Shown: piece after piece, positions 38,992 through 49,044 of the stretch | Position numbering within the stretch: the first letter of the stretch is position 1 | How the letters are laid out: the number at the start of each line of letters is the position of its first letter | From: Scylla paramamosain | Lineage: Eukaryota > Arthropoda > Malacostraca > Decapoda > Portunidae | Length of the DNA stretch: 64,000 nt | Direction of reading: 5' to 3' | NCBI RefSeq assembly: GCF_035594125.1 | Contig: NW_026973714.1 | Span: 321,001-385,000, forward strand | The notes under the pieces: generated by a model | The model's input: only the letters and a program-made list of their open reading frames with translations | What the model was told of the DNA's origin: nothing | The model's database searches: none | Position numbers and translations under genes: made by a program

Positions 38992-41736
38992 TTAGAAGAC
39001 AGGTTCAGGAGGCACAGTGGGAGGATCAAGGAGATTGCAGTGCGGCAAGTGACGGAAAGCTGGGGGGAGGTTGGTAATGAAATTGTATGTGATTGTGTGT
39101 CTGTCGGAGAAGGAGCTTAGTTGTTTTTCGATTCTATTGTGGAGTGTTATGTTAAGAGGGGGGATGTTGGACTCCTCGTGAATGGAGAGAGAGGTTCTGA
39201 AGTCGAACCATTTCGTCCCAAGAGCGAAACGAATTGCTCGGTTTTGAACCTTCTGAAGTTTAGAGAGGTTGGAGGGAGCAGAGAGAGAGAGGGCAAGAGG
39301 GCAGTAGGTTAAGAGAGGGAGAATGAAAGCTTTGTAGAGGTGAAGTTTTGTTTTTGTGCTGCTGTCGCGAAATCTTTCCAGGTTGCTCAAGGCCTTGGCG
39401 GCTATGGTTGCTTTTTGTTTTATATGTATATTGAAGTTGAGGTGCTTATCTATGGTGAGGCCAAGCACTTTGTTGTTGTTACTGATGGGGATTGGGGTGG
39501 GGATTGGATCAATTCTGTTTAGTGAGATTTGGCGGGGCTGACTTCTTTTAATGTTGAAATAAGTGACTTTTGATTTTTCGGGATGGGAGAGAATTCGCCA
39601 TTTCATCTCCCACAGGCCAGTCGCCATCAGTTCCCATTGAATTTTGTCGGTTAGGAGATCTAACGACCTGGCACGGGCCAATTGCGTTACATCGTCCGCG
39701 TATTGAATAGTTAGTGAGTCATTGTGGGCTGGGAGGGGTAGGTCAGCTGTGTACATGTTAAAAAGGGTTGGGGAGAGTACGGAGCCTTGTGGGACTCCAG
39801 CCTGAGGGGTAAAAAATGACGAAAAGGTGCCCTGGTGGCGGATTCTTGTCTGTCTCTCATCCAGAAAACTACATAAGATGCGTTGTGTTAGATAAGGGAG
39901 ATTGAAGTTATTACAAATTTTATATTTTAAACCGGTGTGCCAAACGGTGTCAAAAGCTTTTTTGACATCTTTTGTCACGAGTGCTGTCTTGTAATATGGC
40001 TTGTTGAAATTTAGGTAGGCTACTATGCTGTTAAGGGCGTCCTCAGTTGAGGCGTTCCTCCGGAAACCGAACTGCTGTGGTGCCAGCAATCCGTTATCTT
40101 CGAGGAACGCTCTCAATCTTAAATTGATTAGACGCTCAAAAGTTTTTCCAAGAATTTCAAGTAGGCTTATGGGGCGATAGTTTTCTGGTAAGTGAGAGTT
40201 TTTTCCGGGCTTGGCAATTAGGGTGATGTTTGAAATTTTGAAAGCCTTTGGGAAGTATCCAGAGGCGAGGCAAGCATTGAATATTTTTGTCAGGCTGGAT
40301 ATGATTTCTGGAGGAAGGCTCCGCACCATTGGCCAGGTGACTCCTGAGGGGCCGGGGGCTCGCCGCGGAGTGTGCCTGAGCAACCTGGCGACATCTTCCT
40401 CCTCAATGGGTGTGATGAGAGGGTGTTGTGGGTCTAGTCGTGTTAAGTGTATAATGTTATGTGGTAGTGTGTTTGCTAGGTTTTGGCGCACAATATCGGT
40501 GATATGGTGTATGTGGGCAATACTGGGCTCATGAAGAGGGAGAGGGTGTGGTTGGAAGGAGTTACGCCAGTGTGTCTGGAAGGTGTTGGTGACCTGGTCT
40601 GGGTTGGTGACTCGATCACCGTTCACTAGGAGGTACTCGAATCTTTCCCGCTGGCTTCCCTTTAGCTTGTGCACCATGTGCCAGAACTGAGTAGGGTTTC
40701 TACAGCGAGCTCCGTCCATACGGGAGACTAGAGTCCTCCAGTGAGCGCTGTGATCATCCTGTAGGCTATTTAGTATGTGTGTGCGAAGGGTGCATAGGTC
40801 TCTGTAGATGGGAATGAGGCTGTTCATGTTTTTTAAAAAGCGTGTTCTGTAGCACACTAGTAGTCGTTGTGTTTTTATGGAGGGTCTGAAGTCTATGTGA
40901 ATTGTGTGTTGTTTCTTTGGGGTGTGTCTGTTGGCTGATGTCAGGATGTCACTGTGTAGTTTCGCTAGGGCGCTGTCTATTTCTGTATATGGTTGGCCTT
41001 CGAGCTGTGTTGGTCGGTGTAGATCTGTAAGTGTTTCCCTGAATCCCTCCCAATCGGCGGAGCGGTAGTCGGGGACAGGTGGGGATGGGATAGATATGGG
41101 GTTGGAGGATATTTTTAGGATTATGGGAACGTGGTCTGAACCACAGAGGGGTCCTTGGGAGATGTGGTGGTGGAAAGGTAGGGACTGCCGATTGGAGAGA
41201 ATGAGATCCGGCCTGCCATTCCCATTGTGGGTATAGCAGGTAGGAAAGTCAGGACCAAGGAAACGGAGGCGTTTTAGTTGTGTGAGTTGCAGAAGTTCGT
41301 GTCCGTGTTGGTTGTTCTTGTAATGTCGAAATGCTGTGTGACTGGCATTAAGGTCTGCCAGTATGTAGACTGGTAGGTTTGTGTGGTTGAAGAGATTGTT
41401 GAGGCTGGTGAGAGGGAGCCCAGTATCCGGTCTGCTGTACGTTGTGGCGATTAGAAATTGCCCGTGTTGTGTTTCGATCTTGGTGGCCAGGAAGTGAGCT
41501 GAAGGCCAGTCGGTTATGTGGATGTGTTTGATGGTACATTTTACCATGATAGCTACGCCATCATGGCGCGTACCTGTTGTGTAGCGTGTGTTGTATCCGT
41601 AAAGTTTGATGGGTTTAAGAGGTGTGCCTGTGTGGTTGAGAAGGACGATGTCTGGATCGATAGATCGAATTGCTTCTGAGATAAGGTGTCTGTTATTCCA
41701 GAAACCGCGACAGTTTAGTTGTACTACTGTGATCAT
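38992..41736 (-). CDS. Jockey-type LINE ORF2: endonuclease-reverse transcriptase, intact frame
   Basis: 914 residues without a stop. Residues 1-205 are an endonuclease/exonuclease/phosphatase-like domain: start VVQLNCRGFWNNR, ADLNASH at 127, GRPDLILSN at about 174, and GSDHVPI at 199-205. The RT spans about 440-760: PGPSGVTWPMV at 461, NYRPISLLEILGKTFERLI at 519, motif A KDVKKAFDTV with Asp590, motif [14 protein letters not shown] at 647, and motif C YADD at 679-682. The C-terminus has ALGTKWFDFRTSL and no RNase H. This length and layout fit the jockey clade. The protein would nick target DNA and prime reverse transcription. The usual Glu after the second strand of the nuclease is not evident (LLNHTGTP). 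ORF1 lies 11 bases upstream. Confidence 0.85.
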   Translation of the reverse strand: MITVVQLNCRGFWNNRHLISEAIRSIDPDIVLLNHTGTPLKPIKLYGYNTRYTTGTRHDGVAIMVKCTIKHIHITDWPSAHFLATKIETQHGQFLIATTYSRPDTGLPLTSLNNLFNHTNLPVYILADLNASHTAFRHYKNNQHGHELLQLTQLKRLRFLGPDFPTCYTHNGNGRPDLILSNRQSLPFHHHISQGPLCGSDHVPIILKISSNPISIPSPPVPDYRSADWEGFRETLTDLHRPTQLEGQPYTEIDSALAKLHSDILTSANRHTPKKQHTIHIDFRPSIKTQRLLVCYRTRFLKNMNSLIPIYRDLCTLRTHILNSLQDDHSAHWRTLVSRMDGARCRNPTQFWHMVHKLKGSQRERFEYLLVNGDRVTNPDQVTNTFQTHWRNSFQPHPLPLHEPSIAHIHHITDIVRQNLANTLPHNIIHLTRLDPQHPLITPIEEEDVARLLRHTPRRAPGPSGVTWPMVRSLPPEIISSLTKIFNACLASGYFPKAFKISNITLIAKPGKNSHLPENYRPISLLEILGKTFERLINLRLRAFLEDNGLLAPQQFGFRRNASTEDALNSIVAYLNFNKPYYKTALVTKDVKKAFDTVWHTGLKYKICNNFNLPYLTQRILCSFLDERQTRIRHQGTFSSFFTPQAGVPQGSVLSPTLFNMYTADLPLPAHNDSLTIQYADDVTQLARARSLDLLTDKIQWELMATGLWEMKWRILSHPEKSKVTYFNIKRSQPRQISLNRIDPIPTPIPISNNNKVLGLTIDKHLNFNIHIKQKATIAAKALSNLERFRDSSTKTKLHLYKAFILPLLTYCPLALSLSAPSNLSKLQKVQNRAIRFALGTKWFDFRTSLSIHEESNIPPLNITLHNRIEKQLSSFSDRHTITYNFITNLPPAFRHLPHCNLLDPPTVPPEPVF

Positions 41737-41747
41737 TGTTGAGTGTG

Positions 41748-43028
41748 TTAGGTGTTTTTCCTACCCCTTAATGCGGTTCGTGTAGATGGGGGTGAAGGTT
41801 GGGGTTGGTTTGTGAGCAGGCGTTTTGTGTCAGTCTTTTTTGTGGTGTTGTTGGTTGTGTTGGTAGAAGTAATGGCACTGGTAATGGTAGTGGTAGGAGT
41901 GGATTGTGTTGGAGGGGACTTCTGGGGCTGCGATTCACCAGAAGCTGGGTCTTCTTCGGAGCCCATGTCCCTAGGTGAGAGGGAACTGGTGTCGTTGGGT
42001 GTGGTAAGTTCGGGTTGCTGAAGTGGGGGTGTTGGAGTGTGTATCTCTTCGTTTTGTTGGAAATGTTGTTTAAAGTGTTGTTGGTTGGTTTGTTGGAAGT
42101 TTGGTGGAAGCTTTATTGTGGGGCAACCGTTATATTCAAGCAGGGAATTCATGGTTTCAGCTTGCTTTTTTAAGTCGCCAAAAGAGGTCTGAATTGAATA
42201 TTTTATGATAATTTCTGCAAGCAGAAGTTTCTCTGAGTTTGTGTTTGTGTTAGAAGTAGTTTGTGTGGAAGTATTGGGTGTGGTGGCTTGTGCATAGGTA
42301 GTTGTAATTGGGGTAGGTTTTGGAGAGTTTTGTTGTTGCTGACTCTCACGTTTTATGGGACATTTAAAGGAGACCGCTGTGTGTTCCCCTTCACAGTTTA
42401 TGCATTTTAAGGTGGATGATTGGCAGTTCTTGTAGTCGTGGCCCTTAGCTGCACACTTAGAGCAGATCTGTTCAGTGTCTTTGCACTGGTTAGTGCGGTG
42501 GCTGAATTTATAGCATTTGTAACACTGTGTAACCGGTCTGTATTCTTCAATATTAATGTTATAAGAAGGTACTATTTGCGAAAATATTTTGATGCCTTTA
42601 TTTTTGATGAGGTCGGCCTGTTGTTTCGACCGGAGACGTATTTTAATCATGTGAGCTTTTGGGATTGCGTGTATTTCTTCAATTTGGGTTTCGTTTCTAG
42701 CTTCAATCTCCATTCGGAGATCGTCGTTAGTTTTTTTCAGTAAATAGTCGTCCACACGGCGGGCAAGGATGGTCCTGGCGGATATTTCCTCTGGAGACTC
42801 AACAAGCTCGAAACCTAGGAGTTTTAAGTTTTCGTTTGCCTGGTGAGTGGTGTGTCTTTCGCGATCAGCCTCACTGGCTAGACCAACGATAATGTAAGGG
42901 CCAGATTTAAAGCATTTTGTGTGGGGAACCTGGGTCCTGGTAAAAAAGGCATTGCTGAGGTCGGCAGGGATGTTGGCAGTTTTAATCCGGTACCTTATTG
43001 TCCGGTCAGGGGGGCGTGGGGCGGCCAT
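41748..43028 (-). CDS. Jockey-type LINE ORF1: Gag-like zinc-knuckle protein, intact frame
   Basis: 426 residues from ATG to stop. An N-terminal RRM-like/Gag part (about 10-160) is followed by three cysteine-histidine knuckles. The first is C169-C172-H177-C182, the second C189-C192-H197-C202, and the third C209-C212-H216-C223 (the third with atypical spacing). A Gln/Thr/Pro/Ser-rich tail runs from about 230. ORF1 proteins of this kind coat the element RNA in ribonucleoprotein particles. The start is chosen because ATG is followed at once by the conserved-looking PRPPDRTIRYRIKT block and the upstream sequence has stops. It ends 11 bases before the ORF2 start, and the pair is likely translated from one transcript. 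Confidence 0.85.
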   Translation of the reverse strand: MAAPRPPDRTIRYRIKTANIPADLSNAFFTRTQVPHTKCFKSGPYIIVGLASEADRERHTTHQANENLKLLGFELVESPEEISARTILARRVDDYLLKKTNDDLRMEIEARNETQIEEIHAIPKAHMIKIRLRSKQQADLIKNKGIKIFSQIVPSYNINIEEYRPVTQCYKCYKFSHRTNQCKDTEQICSKCAAKGHDYKNCQSSTLKCINCEGEHTAVSFKCPIKRESQQQQNSPKPTPITTTYAQATTPNTSTQTTSNTNTNSEKLLLAEIIIKYSIQTSFGDLKKQAETMNSLLEYNGCPTIKLPPNFQQTNQQHFKQHFQQNEEIHTPTPPLQQPELTTPNDTSSLSPRDMGSEEDPASGESQPQKSPPTQSTPTTTITSAITSTNTTNNTTKKTDTKRLLTNQPQPSPPSTRTALRGRKNT

Positions 43029-43870
43029 CTTATCATAGGGCCGGGCCCTATGATGCTGCAGCCCTGTAGGAGAGAATCTGTGGTGGAAAAGTGTTATTAG
43101 GCGTGAGTGGCGCTACAGCCTTTTGGCGCTACAGCCTTTAGGGTGCTACAACCACGAGTGGCCTATAAACAACCTATTGTTGTTTCCTGTCGCCCTAGAA
43201 CCTATATCCCGAGGGGGATCCTAGATGGAGAGAGGAGACCCTGAATATCTAGCCCTGAGGTAGGGATTGTACGCTCACGGGGTGTCTCTAGGCTGCTCTA
43301 GCCAACACTAGAGGCCCCGGTGGCTAAAGAGCGCGGAGCGGGCTTGCCTAAGGCCCGATCCTGACTCTGTCGCCGGTACGAAGAAAAGAAAGGTGGAGTA
43401 GGAGGAACAGTTGGCAAAAGTCACTTATACCAGTGAGTTACTGCGATCTTCCAGCGATACCCTTAGGTGAGGCTCTCTCCACAGGGAACGTAGGGAAGAC
43501 CGCGGCTCCTCGAAGTGACTGCCGGGTTGTCTATCGGTATTCTTTTTTGTCTAGCAGGCCAAAGCCTTTTTTTTTTTTTTTTTGTAGAGTCGTTGGAAGC
43601 GAAAATGCTCCTTTTTAGGCGGCTCGTGGGCGAGTGTGTGCGCCTTGCTTCCTGCCGGCCTTTTAAAGGACACAGGAGTGAGAGCAGGAGCGGAGCTGGG
43701 CGCCTATTGGTTCCTTCCGGACCCGGGGGGCGGAGCTTGTGACTCGGCGGCTCAGTGTAAGGCGGACCTTCTTCCTTCAAAGTTGGCTGCTGGTTGGTTA
43801 GCTGCTGCTGGGAGCTGGAGCTGGGAGAACCTTCTGCTACCAGAGTTGGAGGAAGTGTGCCGGAATTCAA
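43029..43870 (-). other. Likely 5' UTR of the jockey-type LINE
   Basis: GC-rich sequence upstream of ORF1 with no conserved protein. A weak frame at 43463-43870 is proline/serine-rich. Jockey-type 5' UTRs usually hold an internal promoter. The exact 5' terminus cannot be set, as no target-site duplication was identified. Confidence 0.45.
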
Positions 43871-44879
43871 AGGATGACTTTTATAACATGTAACTCGAAT
43901 ACTGATGCAGAAAATATTCTAACAGAATGCAATTAAAAATACATACACTAATTGGAATTTATTTTAGGAGAATTGAGCATTTCTCTCAGGATATATTGCT
44001 TCCTCTACTTCCACTGTAACTTATTTTCTTTCCTGTGAGGGGAAAGAACCTTAAAGATTTACAGACCTCGAAAAAAGTGGGGTTTATGTTTCAGAGCGAA
44101 TAATTCCACCTGGATGTGAAGGAAGTACTCTGGATTCTCACACTAACTCGTCCCCACAAGAGAGTGTTGCAGATGTCTGGGTAATGACTGTGAATACTGA
44201 GTGATGGCCGGAGCTAACAACTGGTGGTTGCTAAATATCTGGGGCATCGAATTCTTACCGACACAACCATAAGCAGCATGGTTTGCTGTAATAAACACGT
44301 TTCCGTGAGAACAGAGGAACCTCAAGATTTAATGGCAGGTTTCGAGGGCAGGCAAAAAACGGTCAATCTAAAATAATAATGAAAGGTTCGTGAGAACTAC
44401 ATATCAGCGCAAACAAATGACTAAATTCTAACACCAAGAAAATATGGATAAGTGTTACACTTTGAAATTAATTTAATTTAAACGAAAATCTCCAACAAAA
44501 TTAATATGTGTTAGTTTAGAACTTTAGAAGCATATGCTAGTGTTTTGAATGATACAATATATAAATAATGATAACAAAACATAATCCATTAATATATTTA
44601 TAAAAAAAATCCATCAGCTTTTTAGAAGCCCTTGTATTAGAGGACAGTTATACCGACTGCATAGTGTAGGAACTGTGCAGATGAAGAGCGAATAGATTTT
44701 ATAAATTCATGAGAGAAAGGTCTTCACCATTTCATTCTAAACGGGCTGTTTCTTCAAATTTGGATTTTTTTTTCCCCCCATTAGAAACAGTGATGTAGGA
44801 TACCATTTGTGTGCATTTATGTGTATCTTTAATTCGTGTCGTCAGCTTTGTATGTCTCAGCGTCTACCGGTGTGCTCAC
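43871..44879. other. Non-coding spacer
   Basis: AT-rich unique sequence, no supported gene. Confidence 0.5.
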
Positions 44880-44923
44880 ACTCCAGAAATACAAGTTTCA
44901 TGCGAAACTTGTATTTCTGGAGT
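44880..44923. repeat. Perfect 20-bp hairpin with 4-base loop
   Basis: ACTCCAGAAATACAAGTTTC (44880-44899), loop ATGC, then its exact reverse complement (44904-44923). No similar arms were found elsewhere in the window. Confidence 0.98.
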
Positions 44924-45190
44924 AATGGAGCCTAACAAGGAGTTCACGCGATGTCTGTCTGCGAATATTGGCGAGCAGCAAGCGTACAGGCACTGCTGAT
45001 CCATGCCGAGCACACGTTTTTTGGAATAAAGAGAAGACCACGACGGGATTTTTGTACGAAGCTGAAGGAACTTTATCAATTAGTAAAAAAACAGGAACAA
45101 ACGGCTGCCGTTTACCTTCCCTGACCTACTTTTTGGGCCATTAAACTTTTCCAATAAAAACTCACCTTTACAAGCACAGATATCAACCAG

Positions 45191-46084
<894 letters not shown>

Positions 46085-46800
46085 TGTCATGTTTTACGTG
46101 CCTGATGAGTGGAAGCTTGCTAACGTAACTCCGATTTTCAAAAAAGGCAGTATATCTTAACCATGTAATTACCGGCCAGTCAGCTTAACCTGAGTCGTAT
46201 GCAAAATGCCTGAAACACTAATAAGAGATTAACTCGTTAATCACTTAGAAGAAAACAACTTACTTAAAAATATTCAACACGGCTTCCGCAACAAACGCTC
46301 TTGTTTGACGAACCTCTTACACTTGTGTGATATTCTGAACCAGTGTGACGAGAGTAAAGCGGTAGATATAATGTATCTTGATTCTCAAAAGTTCTTCGAC
46401 AAAGTCCCCCACAAACGTTTACTGATCAAACTAAAATCACACGGTACCCAAGGCGACGTGTTGCGATGGGTTGCAAACTGGCTAAACAACCGTAAACAAA
46501 GAGTAGCAATGAATGGAAAACCATTCAAGTGGACTAACGTAACCAGCGGGATGCCACAGGGATCAGACTTAGGAGCTGTTCTTGTTCTCTTCCTTGTTTA
46601 TATTAACGGCATAGATGAGGGCGTTACCAGTATAATATCGAAGTTTGCTGATGACACCAAAATAGCGAATTCCGTAGACTCTAACGAACAAGTAATAGAA
46701 ATGCAGAAAAATGTAGACAAATTGACAGTGGGGGCAAACCTGGCAGATGAGTTTTAATGCAGATAAGTGCAAAGTGCTTCACATAGTGTATAGAAACGAG
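46085..46800 (+). pseudogene. CR1-type LINE RT fragment
   Basis: Begins inside the RT with VPDEWKLANVTPIFKKG (46100-46150), a stop, then CNYRPVSLT. It continues as an open frame from 46305: RSCLTNLLHLCDILNQC, MYLDSQKFFDKVPHKRLL (motif A region, with the second Asp of the AFD box preserved), TSGMPQGSDLGAVLV and FADDTKI (motif C). It ends near 46800 after NADKCKVLH. Both ends are truncated, so it is inactive. It is of the same broad group as the copy at 205. Confidence 0.75.
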
Positions 46801-46844
46801 AAAGCAAAGTATATTTTTAAATGATAAATGTTAAAACGTTGCCT

Positions 46845-47389
46845 TTTAAGTTTTCAGCCATTATTTCTTGTTACTGAGTGCAAAGAGATCTGGAAAAGAT
46901 TTTCGTAATCTATCTTATCGATATTTTTGAGTATTTTGAAAGTTTCGATGAGATCACCTCTGACTCGACGATCTCTTAGGGAGAACATATGTAATCTTTT
47001 CAATCGTTCCTCGGGTGTTTTACAATGGAAGCAACGCGCAATGAATCCCAAGATGGTGTTTGCTTCACGCCTTGCTGCCGAGCACTGTGTACCGCATTTC
47101 AAGTCACTTCTTACTGTTACGTCCAGGTCCTTCTCTTCAGTAACTCTCAGCAAATTTTGTTCTTGTAATTTATAGTTCTACTTAACATTGTTGTGGCCGA
47201 CGTGCATAACTTTAAGCTTAGCTCCATTAAAATGTAACAGCCATTCCTCACTCCAAGTACTTAGGTTATCTAAATCCCGCTGGATGGCTTCACAGTCGTC
47301 TCTAGTCAGTACTTTACCGCCTAGATTAGTATCATCGGCAAATTTGGATATTTTCGATACAATTCCGCAGTCTAAATCATTAATGTATT
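46845..47389 (-). pseudogene. CR1-type LINE RT C-terminal fragment
   Basis: Minus-strand frames give NLSTWSEEWLLHFN-like near 47280, then LLRVTEEKDLDVTVRSDLK, REANTILGFIARCF and RLHMFSLRDRRVRGDLIETF (46910-47150). These are the conserved C-terminal blocks of CR1 RTs. It lies head to head with the plus-strand fragment to its left and abuts a different CR1 copy near 47390. Confidence 0.7.
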
Positions 47390-48431
47390 CTCCACTGTAC
47401 TGATTCTAATGGACCTATATCTTTCCTATAATGTCGGGACCAGAACGGCACAGCGTAGTCTAGATGAGGTCTGACCAGTGCCAAATATAACTTTGATATT
47501 ACTTCGGACCTTCTACTTTTAACACTCCTAAAATTAATCCTAATACCCTATTTGCCTTGTTTCTGGCCTCTATGCATTGCTTTCCTAGACGGAGTTCAGA
47601 GTTAACTATAACTCCTTAATCTTTTTCGTATCCCGTACCTACCAGAGTTTCGTTGTTTATTGTGTACCTATTGTGTGGGTTTCCTCTACCTACGCCAAGT
47701 ACTTTGCATTTGTTGATATTAAACTGTATTTGCCATCTGTCCGTCCATTCATTCATCCTATCTAAATCTGCCTGCAAGGCGATGGCATCCGATTCTGACC
47801 AAATTAATCTACCTATCTGTGTCATCCGCAAATTTACTATCATCACTACTAATTCCACTATCCATGTCATTGACGTATATTAAAAACAACAACGGCCCTA
47901 ATACTGATCCCTGTGGCGCCCCACTAATTACATGACCCCAGTCGGATTTAGAGCCGTTTTATACAACTCTTTGTCGCCTGTCGCTTAGCCATGACCTTAT
48001 CCAGCCTATCACCCTCCCATCTATCCCGTGTGCCCTAACCTTTCTCAGGAGCCTCTGATGGGGTACCTTGACAAAGGCTTTACTAAAGTCCAGATATAAG
48101 ATGTCATAACTATCACCATTATCTGCTGCCTCGTACACTTTACTGTAAAAACTTAACAAGTTTGTCAGGCAAGACTTCTCCTTCGTGAAGCCATGCTGTG
48201 ACTGATTTATCAATTATGTTTGTCTAAATGCTCTCTAATGTTCCTCGTTATTATTGACGCCAATAATTGACCCACAACTGAAGTTAAGCTGACAAGTCTA
48301 TAATTAGACGCTAAAGTTTTATCTCCTTTCTTAAAGATGGGTACTACATTAGCCTGCCTCCACATTACTGGTACCTCACCTGACTCAAGTGATTTCCTAA
48401 AGACAGAAACTAGCGGCTCACTAATAACCTC
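47390..48431 (-). pseudogene. CR1-type LINE RT fragment, 5'-truncated next to tRNA-His
   Basis: Close relative of the copy at 27371-30725. Minus-strand blocks are EVISEPLVSVFRKSLESGE (about 48360-48430), ANVVPIFKKGDKTLASNYR, LVSLTSVVGQLL, SYDILYLDFSKAFVKVPHQRLL (shown in part; near 48090), then DRMNEWTDRWQIQFNINKC and VLGVGRGNPHNRYTINNETL (47650-47770). Two or three indels break the frame. Homology to the other copy stops at 48431, exactly where the A-run that serves as the tRNA terminator begins. Confidence 0.8.
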
Positions 48432-48436
48432 AAAAA
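48432..48436 (-). terminator. RNA polymerase III terminator of tRNA-His
   Basis: Five T residues on the minus strand, 16 bases past the tRNA 3' end. Confidence 0.6.
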
Positions 48437-48452
48437 GAATTCGCATTATCTC

Positions 48453-48524
48453 TGCCGTGACCAGGATTCGAACCTGGGTTATTGCGGCCACAACGCAATG
48501 CACTAACCACTATACGATCACGGC
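48453..48524 (-). tRNA. tRNA-His (anticodon GTG)
   Basis: 72 bases, folding as a complete cloverleaf. The acceptor pairs GCCGTGA with TCACGGC plus the A73 base. The D-arm is GTAT/GTGC (two G-U pairs). The anticodon stem is TTGCG/CGCAA around TTGTGGC, which gives GTG. The T-arm is CCAGG/CCTGG around TTCGAAT. The D-loop AGTGGTTA and GGTTCGAATCC supply the internal promoter boxes. No intron. All stems pair and a T-run follows, so a working gene is plausible; a tRNA-derived repeat is the alternative. Confidence 0.85.
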
Positions 48525-48595
48525 CACTGAAGCTTGTAACGGCCACTGAAGATTGTACGACCACTGAAGCTTGCACGGCCACTGAAGCTTGGAAG
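48519..48595. repeat. 18-19-bp tandem repeat at the tRNA 5' flank
   Basis: Four units of CGGCCACTGAAGCTTG type (units near 48521, 48540, 48558 and 48576). The CGGC of the first unit is the start of the tRNA acceptor stem itself (on the opposite strand). Confidence 0.8.
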
Positions 48596-48640
48596 GAGGA
48601 GGGGATGCGAGTGCGCAGCACCTCCCTATCCTCCCCAAAG

Positions 48641-48900
48641 CAGGTGAGTGCACAGCAGCAAGGAAGGCAGGTGAGTGCACAGCAGCAAGGAAGGCAGGTG
48701 AGTGCACAGCAGCAGGGAAGGCAGGTGAGTGCACAGCAGCAAGGAAGGCAGGTGAGTGCACAGCAGCAGGGAAGGCAGGTGAGTGCACAGCAGCAAGGAA
48801 GGCAGGTGAGTGCACAGCAGCAAGGAAGGCAGGTGAGTGCACAGCACCTCTTTACCACCCCCGGGGAGAGCAAGGAGGTGAGTGCACAGCACTTCCCTTC
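48641..48900. repeat. 27-bp minisatellite, each unit with a perfect splice-donor sequence
   Basis: Units start at 48641, 48668, 48695, 48722, 48749, 48776, 48803 and 48830, each beginning CAGGTGAGTGCACAGCAGCA. A diverged ninth is near 48874. A 27-bp period keeps frames open (QVSAQQQGR on the plus strand). The ORFs are a by-product. Confidence 0.95.
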
Positions 48901-48939
48901 TCTCCCCACCTAACCCTGACAAGTCTACGGACTACCAGG

Positions 48940-49020
48940 TAAAATAAATAAATAAATAAATAAATAAAATGAATAAAATAAATAAATAAATAAATAAAAC
49001 CAATAAAAGAAATACACAAA
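48940..49020. repeat. (AAAT)n tract
   Basis: AAATA repeats with small interruptions, between two minisatellites. Confidence 0.9.
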
Positions 49021-49044
49021 AAAATAAAAAGGTGCGGACTACCA

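Noticed and set aside
42420..42743. 107-residue plus-strand ORF opposite the zinc-knuckle region
   Set aside because: It is antisense shadow of the LINE ORF1.
43463..43870. 135-residue ORF upstream of the LINE ORF1
   Set aside because: It is proline/serine-rich, without conserved blocks, and probably 5' UTR of the element.
48641..48900. CRISPR-like regular repeat (also 30253-30518 and 31580-31744)
   Set aside because: There are no unique spacers: the units are head-to-tail with nothing between them, and the genome is eukaryotic.
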